Part shown: in pieces, positions 27,563 through 34,147 of the stretch
Layout of the letters: every line of letters starts with the position of its first letter
Numbering within the stretch: the first letter of the stretch is position 1
Origin: a virus
Reading direction: 5' to 3' (one strand)
IMG/VR virus record: IMGVR_UViG_3300030382_003635
Coordinates: 1-34,147 of that record
DNA: 34,147 bases
Notes under the pieces: model-generated
What the model was told of the DNA's origin: nothing
The model's input: the letters and a program-made list of their open reading frames with translations, nothing else
Database searches by the model: none
Made by a program: the position numbers and the translations under genes

Positions 27563-29824
27563 ATGGCTATAACAGAAAAAAGCAGTTGGGGTCACGGCAC
27601 CACAGACGATGAGTTCGGAGCGCCTAGACGGGCTAGGGGTAAATACAAGCGTGGTATCGACAAGTTGGCTTTGATGCAGATAGCTGAGAAGTACGACCTG
27701 CCCATCGACATGGTGTTAGACAAGGTACTGAAAAGCATGACCAGCGACGGGAGACCCAGCGAGGGCGCGTTGCTACCTAGAGGTATCGACCTTGAGGAGA
27801 TAGGTCTTGCCACTGCACTGCCAGACAGCGGTGAGTTTGCCACGCTAGGGGAACATGTTGGTAGAAAAAAACAAGAAGACCGAGAAAATATGTCAAACGT
27901 GAACATCGCGGAGGAGCAGCTCATAGAGTCTAAACAGTTAAACAGGGCAGAGCGTGAGTATATAGCCAGACAAAAGGCGGCAGGAAATCCAAAATCCGAA
28001 GCGGAGTTTTACGATCTTCTAATGTGGAACAGGAACGCCCCAAACCCAGAGGACAGGGGAGATTTTGACAGTTTGATTTATGGCGAAAACGCTGGCGCTG
28101 TTGACTGGGTTGGCGAGGCCGATGAGCTACAGAAACCACCAACGGCACCACCACCAAAAATAGTTAGAGTTGAAGAAGACCTCGTGGGAGACATAGAAAA
28201 GGAGCTTGCCGAGTGGACACCTTACCCTGAGAAGGCAGAAGTGGAGGAGGTTGCCGCATGGACACCTCCCCCCAGACGAAGGGGAGAGTATGGTAAGGGG
28301 CTTAAAGGCTCAGGCGGGGTTACAGAGGAGGCTATGGCCTTTGAGTATCCAGAGGGCGCGGGAGATCCTGAGCCGGACAGCTTAGACTACAACCCAAGAC
28401 ACGAAGAACACCAAAGAGCAACAGAGGAGCTGATAGCTAACCTGATGCCGCAGGGTCACGATATGGATCCCAATGATGAGGAGAGGGCTGACCCAAACAC
28501 TATCATAGGGGAGGACTTCTTGGTGACAGACAAGCTAGGCCCTCAGAAGCCACCAGAACCACGAATCGATCAGACTGACGCAATAAAGAATGCGGCCAAA
28601 CTTGCAGCAGACAAGGCCATTGGTAGTGAACTCATAGATCCGTTTGCCGATACACCCTCCACAAAAGGAGAAACGCCATCAGCGAAAACCGAACAGGCTG
28701 CGGCAGCAGACACGTCGGCTGATGACCTTGCTCTCATGGAGGCTATTGGTGCAGCAGGTATTCCGACACTGCAAAACCTCACAAGAGGTTTGGCAGCGGC
28801 AGGTAAGCCACGAAACAGGGCCTACAAGGAAACGATGGCAAGGATGCAGCAGTCTAGGAACGTAGGAGATATAGATGCAACCCATACTCGCCATGACAAA
28901 TCAACGATGGCAAGACGGGCAGCGTCAGACCTAGCAGAGCAGACCGCAGGTGCAGCTAATGTAATGGCGTCATCACAAAGGTCTCTAACAAAACAAAAGA
29001 AAGAGGCTATGGAGAGGGACGCTAAGGCGAAGGCCGCTGCTGATGCCGCTGCGTTTGCTGACAGGGTCCAGACAGAGAAAGAGAGAGAGGGGAAAAGCAA
29101 GGACACCCATAGAAGAGCTGGCGCTAAACACAACATAAACACTCTTGAGCAGAACAAAAAGGAACACCAAGAAAACCTTGAAGCAGATGAAAATAAAAGA
29201 ATAGCTGCCGAAGATTTTGATTATAACAAGCTGACGCACTCAGCAGAACAGGCCAAGCTAAACAGAGATTTTCAAAAGAAAATGAAGGTGCTTGACCGAG
29301 CGCTCCAAAGGGAGATCTCTAACAATAGGCTTGCTGCCGCAAACAACAAGGGTGGCAAGAAACCAAAGAGGCCCAAGAAAGAGGATTCCACCAAGATACT
29401 TGACGCTGCCCTTAAATCAAACAAGGCAGCGATGACTAGGCGAACAAACGACATGCGTATTACTGGTAAAAACATAGACACGGCAGACTGGCTTAAACAT
29501 CAGAGGGAGACAAGCCAAGAGATAAATGCAATCCAAACAAAAACAAGGGAGGGAACCGACAAGTATACTCCAAAAGAGAAGGCTCGTCTGCAACAGCTAT
29601 TACACTATCAGGAGTATCTGATAAACTTTAATCCCGACGAAGGGGTTGCGATTAAAGGGCCACCAAAAAAGCCATTGCCGACCTTTACGTCGTCGTCGGA
29701 ACCAATGGGGCCTGTGCGGAAAAAAAAACGTAAAGACACAAAAAAAAAACGTAAAGACACAGGGGTAGTTGATTATGTTCCAGCCGATACAGGATCAGGC
29801 TACGTTGTAGATCCTGCTATTTAG
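27563..29824 (+). CDS. Large charged internal virion protein candidate
   Basis: This 753-residue protein has Asp/Glu/Pro-rich linkers in its first half and very long helical, Lys/Ala/Glu-rich stretches in the second half (about 440-650). Near the C-terminus is a duplicated basic block RKKKRKDT/KKKRKDT. The first in-frame ATG is at 27542, but GGGGAGG lies before ATG 27563, which gives MAITEKSSW. It has no recognised enzymatic motif. The location, low complexity and size fit a podovirus ejection protein injected with DNA. Confidence 0.65.
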   Translation: MAITEKSSWGHGTTDDEFGAPRRARGKYKRGIDKLALMQIAEKYDLPIDMVLDKVLKSMTSDGRPSEGALLPRGIDLEEIGLATALPDSGEFATLGEHVGRKKQEDRENMSNVNIAEEQLIESKQLNRAEREYIARQKAAGNPKSEAEFYDLLMWNRNAPNPEDRGDFDSLIYGENAGAVDWVGEADELQKPPTAPPPKIVRVEEDLVGDIEKELAEWTPYPEKAEVEEVAAWTPPPRRRGEYGKGLKGSGGVTEEAMAFEYPEGAGDPEPDSLDYNPRHEEHQRATEELIANLMPQGHDMDPNDEERADPNTIIGEDFLVTDKLGPQKPPEPRIDQTDAIKNAAKLAADKAIGSELIDPFADTPSTKGETPSAKTEQAAAADTSADDLALMEAIGAAGIPTLQNLTRGLAAAGKPRNRAYKETMARMQQSRNVGDIDATHTRHDKSTMARRAASDLAEQTAGAANVMASSQRSLTKQKKEAMERDAKAKAAADAAAFADRVQTEKEREGKSKDTHRRAGAKHNINTLEQNKKEHQENLEADENKRIAAEDFDYNKLTHSAEQAKLNRDFQKKMKVLDRALQREISNNRLAAANNKGGKKPKRPKKEDSTKILDAALKSNKAAMTRRTNDMRITGKNIDTADWLKHQRETSQEINAIQTKTREGTDKYTPKEKARLQQLLHYQEYLINFNPDEGVAIKGPPKKPLPTFTSSSEPMGPVRKKKRKDTKKKRKDTGVVDYVPADTGSGYVVDPAI

Positions 29825-29832
29825 GAGATAAA

Positions 29833-32800
29833 ATGGCCTACGAATGGGAAGCAGCAGAACTAGAACAAGACCCATCTTTGAGGGAATACGGACTCCTGCC
29901 TGAGCAGGAGGGCCGTCTTCCACAAGGGCCTGTTGCAGAGGCATGGGATCTGGCCGAGTATGATGATGATGAGGAGGAGGAGAAGGTTTACCCCTCCATG
30001 ATCCACCAATACGCCGACGAGATTGGTAACTGGGTTGATAAGTCTGAGGTCAAATCCGTAAACTGGGACGCACTGAAACATACTGCCGACATAGTTGCCA
30101 ACAGCACGAGACAGATAGAGGAAAGACTCACAAAGGTCATGAACCGAAAAGGGGCCGACGACAGAACGGAGGAGGAGAAAGACAGGGAGCGCCATGAGCT
30201 AATAGAGCTAATCGAACACATACCGAAAGCGGGTGCCATACAGGAAAGCATCAAGCACATGCACCGACAGTGGGTGACTGGGGTGCCGTTTGTTCCTCAC
30301 TTTATCCATGAGAGAAAACCAGACAGCCCTGAGTATAAAGAAGACAAGAAGGCTTATGAGAAGTATTGGGGCCAGAAGTATTATACCCCCAATGAGATCG
30401 TCAGGCTCCAAGAAACAGACCCAGCAAAAGCAGACGAGATAGCTAAAAGGCAAGACAACGCAGTCATGCGCTATGCCAGAGGAATAATGGACTTCGCGTA
30501 TGGGGCTAAGGATATGTTCATGACGGTCTTCGATAACATCGAGACAGCCAAAAAGAACTTTGGCTCATGGAGTGAGCCGATGGCAAGATATAGTCCGGCC
30601 ACACTTTTCAAGAGCGATGCGGAGAACGAGAAATACCTGTCTGAACTGAGCCAGAGGGAGTTTGATTTCTGGGGTTTGCTTAGAGATATAGGCATCACCG
30701 CTGCTGACGCTTATGTTCTAGTGAAAAATCCAAAGGTCGCAATGGCACCCATGATGACAGAGGCGCTTCTTCACTCAGGTGAGGCGTCAGCAAAAAACCC
30801 ACTCGGATATAGGGTTGCATCGAAAATGGGGAAGGGAGCCGCTAAGACGGGCGCTATTTACGCCAAAGGTGCGCTCACGGGAAAGATTAAGGGGCATGGC
30901 GCTGGCAAACACGCAGTAGCCGAACACGCGCTGATGGACAAAAATGCCCTACACCAGAAAAGGCTAGAGAAAGCGTACGAGGGAGGGCATGGTGGTGCCG
31001 TGGCCCTTGCAAAAGGCGCATCAAAGATGGCGCAGTCTGATATTGGGTTTGTTAAGAACGTGGGCAACCTTATCTTGCAGTCTCAGCGTCAAGGTGTTCT
31101 CGGTATGGGGTTTGGTAAGAGGTTTGCTGGTCTTGAGGTGACACCAGAAATACAAAAGACCATCATTGCCCTTGAGCGTGAGTCCAGAATGAAGCCGATG
31201 GAGGTTGCAGACTGGGTGCAGAAGGTCAGGGAGACAGATCCCGATGCTTTCGCTGTTGTGTTTGATGCCATCAACGAAGGTCAGGCGATTGCCCCGCAAA
31301 TGCACAATCTTCTAAAAGACATTGTGGAGGTTAGAGGGAGGGGGGAAGCACTCAAAGAGAAGCATGTAAACCAGATGGTTGCAGCGGAGCAAGTGAAGAA
31401 CCAAGCACTCAAAGAAGGAGCGCAGAGAAGCGAGATGCTTCCTCTTGAGCAAACCAAGTATGGTCTAGTGAACGGGAGGATGGAGGCATTAAAGAGTGAT
31501 GGCCTAATCGGAAAGCCCCAAACGAAATACCGCAGAGCAGAGAAGGGCAGAGATGCGGCAGAGATTAAGCATAGGGATGCAAGCCAGTTTCTTCAAAGGT
31601 TTGAGGATGCGCTGTCATCAAAGAACGCCCCGCTTATCGACATGCTTAGAAGGGAGGCTGTAGAGTTAAAGCTGCTCAACAAGAAAGCGGCAACAGCCAA
31701 AGAGGGACGAGCTGGGAAGGCTAAGGATATTTTAAAAGAGGGGTTTGAGTACGACAAGATTGCTCGACAAATAGAGGAATACAATAATGGCCTAGTGAAC
31801 TTTACTTACAACGGAAAGAACATGAGAGGGCTGGAGTTTATTATCGACGGTCTTAAACCTGAGAACTTTGACCCATCAAAAGTAAAGGCAGAGATAGCTT
31901 TCAAGAGAGCAGAAAATCCTGCCCTGTATGATGCGCTTGCCGGAAGAATGGACGTGCTAATACAGACACGTCGTCACATGGACAACTTTTCTAAAGAGTT
32001 GGCAACGCTAGTCAAAGACCCGAAGCAAAGAAAGATCTTAGAGGAAAGCACTTTTCTATCTAACGTGCTTGGTGGTTATGTGCCGCACAAAAAGGCTGGC
32101 TTAACAGAGCTAACTGGTAATCGCACTGGGGCTGAGGCGTTCAGGGACAATCTCAAGATCGCTAAAGAGAAAAGAGAAAAGGCAAAGGACTGGTCAACCA
32201 ATGTTCTTGAGAGGTCGAAGGGAGATCAGGCTGCATGGCAAGCGTTGCTGGAGTACACCATTAACGCAACAAACATGATCAACAAAGCCAAGCTGCACAA
32301 GGGAGTTGCAGACTCCCTTGGCAAACACAATAAGATTTTCGAGAACAAGGGAGAGTTTGTAAGGGCGACCGGACTACCGGAGTCAAAAGTAAAATCCATA
32401 GACCTGCACAGGCAGGGAAAGCTCGGACACGACACATGGCAAATGATACAGCGCGGCATCCCCTACGAGTGGGTTGAAGTATCAAAATCAGCAGACCCAC
32501 TGCTGCCCATCTTTGGTCAGCTTGAGGGCAAGGTAATACCGAAGCATGTGTATCACCACCTCGCCAACTACGACGCTGCTTACGGAGCAGTCAGAAAATC
32601 AAGCAGGGTCTTACAGGATATTTTTAAACAATCCAAAACCATCTACGGTTTGCCCTACTATTTCAATACCGCAATGGGGCTGGCCGTCCTCCAAGCACTG
32701 GATGGTGGTACACCTTTAGAGCTTATGCAGGGTATTGTGGATTATGGAAAGAAGGGGGAGGTCTATACTGCCCTTCGTGACGCTGGTGGCATCAGGGAGT

Positions 32801-34147
32801 CGGCAATGCTTTTGGGCGTTGACGCTCCAAAGCAGAATGTTTTTGGGAAACTTGGAAAACTTATTCACGGGAAAACAAAGAAGCTGGCAGAGCAACCAAG
32901 CCCACTTCCCCCCTCAGTAGGGGGAGGCTCTAGGGTGAGAACGGGTGTTCAAGGTGGAGTTAAAGAGTTCAGCAAGTTTCTCACAGAGCTGTACGAGGGA
33001 TGGCAAGACCCAGTTCAACATCAGGCCGCAAAGAAATATGGCGTTCCCGCTGCGGCCATTGCCGCAGGTGGGATTGTGGGTGCTGGCATCACTGGGGGTC
33101 TCGCGGGTGGTGCGCTGATTGGAATGTTAAATGGTTTAGCAGCAAGCAGGGGGCCAAGACTTTCGATGCTGATGGATCAAGGCGCACGAATAGCATCGGC
33201 AACAAGACTCGTTAATCAGTACGCAAATGTTATAGCCGGAAAAATGGCAGAGGCTAGGGGAAGGAAGTCATCAAGAAGACAAAGAGAAATAGATATTGCC
33301 ACAGCAAGAAAACAAATACTTAAAAACAAGAAGCTGATGAAAGAAATATCCACACTGGCAGACAAGGCCAACATTGATTACACGCTGCTGCCTATGAGCG
33401 TAGAGCATTTCAGCGCAGCAGGACCAATCAGCCCATTCATTAAGTTTGCTACTCGCGCCACTGAGCTTCTGTATGACTCACCAGAGATGATGCCTAGAAG
33501 ATTTCTACAGCTAAACGAGGTAGAGCAACAGCGGCTAAACGATATGACGAAAGAGCAGTGGGATTTCAGAAACAATATGCCGTGGGGCGAGCAGGGGATG
33601 GGCTACCTTCCAAACAACGAGACAGGAAACTACTGGTCTGCTGCCTACTGGAACCCCTTGACGATGGCGGTTGTCAGAGAAGCGATGCCTCTGATTACAA
33701 TGGTGGGGGGATGGTTTGGTGGTGCCTCGCCGTGGTCATCGAAGGAGGCATTTAGGGCTGAAACATCAGGCAGCGCCTCTAGGCTTCTTAACTACGGGTG
33801 GCTAAAGCCAATCGTAGAGTCTTTTGGGTCAGGACGTGGGCCGAGAGGGGAGAAGCTGGACACGCTTGGAAAGAAAGGGAAGAACCTTGCGACCGGATGG
33901 GGGCCTAGCTGGCTATATAGGATCAGCCAGTTAAGAGAGATTCTTGGGAACACCACTGATAAGACAGATCGTGGACTTACGCAGTCAGGCGTGATAACAA
34001 ACGCAACAGGGTCCAGAAATAAGCCAATCCACACGGTGAAAGTCCAGCGGCAGCTACTAAAAAAGGAATACACCAGAGCAAGAAATACACTTATAGGGGA
34101 CATAAAGGCCCAGTTGAGCTTGGCCAAGAACGACCCCGACCGAGTAA
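29833..34147 (+). CDS. Giant internal virion/ejection protein, 5' part (continues at 101-195)
   Basis: This open frame starts at ATG 29833 (GGAG seven bases upstream), reads through the right end and is completed by bases 101-195, for 1469 residues in all. It has an acidic N-terminus and long helical Lys/Glu/Gln-rich stretches. About residues 1070-1105 hold a Gly/Ala hydrophobic segment (AAIAAGGIVGAGITGGLAGG) that could enter membrane. Size, position after the tail genes and lack of a tape-measure layout fit a podovirus internal core protein of the T7 gp16 type. I see no lytic transglycosylase or peptidase motif. Confidence 0.8.
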   Translation, partial: MAYEWEAAELEQDPSLREYGLLPEQEGRLPQGPVAEAWDLAEYDDDEEEEKVYPSMIHQYADEIGNWVDKSEVKSVNWDALKHTADIVANSTRQIEERLTKVMNRKGADDRTEEEKDRERHELIELIEHIPKAGAIQESIKHMHRQWVTGVPFVPHFIHERKPDSPEYKEDKKAYEKYWGQKYYTPNEIVRLQETDPAKADEIAKRQDNAVMRYARGIMDFAYGAKDMFMTVFDNIETAKKNFGSWSEPMARYSPATLFKSDAENEKYLSELSQREFDFWGLLRDIGITAADAYVLVKNPKVAMAPMMTEALLHSGEASAKNPLGYRVASKMGKGAAKTGAIYAKGALTGKIKGHGAGKHAVAEHALMDKNALHQKRLEKAYEGGHGGAVALAKGASKMAQSDIGFVKNVGNLILQSQRQGVLGMGFGKRFAGLEVTPEIQKTIIALERESRMKPMEVADWVQKVRETDPDAFAVVFDAINEGQAIAPQMHNLLKDIVEVRGRGEALKEKHVNQMVAAEQVKNQALKEGAQRSEMLPLEQTKYGLVNGRMEALKSDGLIGKPQTKYRRAEKGRDAAEIKHRDASQFLQRFEDALSSKNAPLIDMLRREAVELKLLNKKAATAKEGRAGKAKDILKEGFEYDKIARQIEEYNNGLVNFTYNGKNMRGLEFIIDGLKPENFDPSKVKAEIAFKRAENPALYDALAGRMDVLIQTRRHMDNFSKELATLVKDPKQRKILEESTFLSNVLGGYVPHKKAGLTELTGNRTGAEAFRDNLKIAKEKREKAKDWSTNVLERSKGDQAAWQALLEYTINATNMINKAKLHKGVADSLGKHNKIFENKGEFVRATGLPESKVKSIDLHRQGKLGHDTWQMIQRGIPYEWVEVSKSADPLLPIFGQLEGKVIPKHVYHHLANYDAAYGAVRKSSRVLQDIFKQSKTIYGLPYYFNTAMGLAVLQALDGGTPLELMQGIVDYGKKGEVYTALRDAGGIRESAMLLGVDAPKQNVFGKLGKLIHGKTKKLAEQPSPLPPSVGGGSRVRTGVQGGVKEFSKFLTELYEGWQDPVQHQAAKKYGVPAAAIAAGGIVGAGITGGLAGGALIGMLNGLAASRGPRLSMLMDQGARIASATRLVNQYANVIAGKMAEARGRKSSRRQREIDIATARKQILKNKKLMKEISTLADKANIDYTLLPMSVEHFSAAGPISPFIKFATRATELLYDSPEMMPRRFLQLNEVEQQRLNDMTKEQWDFRNNMPWGEQGMGYLPNNETGNYWSAAYWNPLTMAVVREAMPLITMVGGWFGGASPWSSKEAFRAETSGSASRLLNYGWLKPIVESFGSGRGPRGEKLDTLGKKGKNLATGWGPSWLYRISQLREILGNTTDKTDRGLTQSGVITNATGSRNKPIHTVKVQRQLLKKEYTRARNTLIGDIKAQLSLAKNDPDRV
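34048..34147. repeat. Terminal direct repeat, right copy
   Basis: Bases 34050-34147 equal 3-100. See the left copy. It lies inside the giant virion gene in the same reading frame. Confidence 0.9.

Overview
The window is an essentially complete genome of a tailed bacteriophage (Caudoviricetes). The gene set points to a short-tailed, podovirus-like particle. Bases 3-100 are repeated exactly at 34050-34147, and one long reading frame runs off the right end and continues in frame from the left end. The molecule is therefore circular as assembled (or circularly permuted), with a unit length of about 34,047 bp and an arbitrary cut inside a virion gene. Strong Shine-Dalgarno sequences and tightly overlapping genes indicate a bacterial host. 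The host itself cannot be named. I see no integrase, tRNA, DNA polymerase, primase or RNA polymerase gene.

There are two opposed gene blocks. The minus-strand block runs from about 12.0 kb down to 1.1 kb and holds early and regulatory functions. Its first part (12.0-7.2 kb) is a string of small unknown genes, each preceded by a repeated promoter-like element (AGCAAC, 17-18 bp, GATACT or GATAAC; six copies) or by a hairpin. Three consecutive two-gene units follow the order promoter, gene, hairpin, gene. Next come small genes including a GroES-like protein and an HTH protein. After these is a DNA module: Rad52-like annealing protein, SSB, a sigma-70-like protein overlapping SSB, a RepA/AAA-type ATPase, a coiled-coil membrane miniprotein, a YqaJ-type exonuclease, two further PD-(D/E)XK nuclease-like proteins, a Dam-type adenine methyltransferase and a small HTH protein.

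The plus-strand block starts from a divergent 307-bp region (11,957-12,263). It encodes packaging (terminase small-subunit candidate, TerL), portal, scaffold, major capsid, a tail adaptor, a beta-helix tailspike-like protein, a nozzle/stabilisation-like protein, two related fibre-like proteins, and three large internal-virion/ejection candidates. It continues across the contig ends into a lysis cassette (wHTH-like protein, holin candidate, M15 endopeptidase). The two blocks converge with overlapping stop codons at 1097-1100.

The most interesting signals are the iterated promoter/hairpin cassettes and an excess of GGATCC confined to the early block. Others are the long SSB/sigma gene overlap, the methyltransferase-nuclease neighbourhood, and several very small membrane or coiled-coil genes. 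All functional names rest on motif reading by eye. No database search was run.
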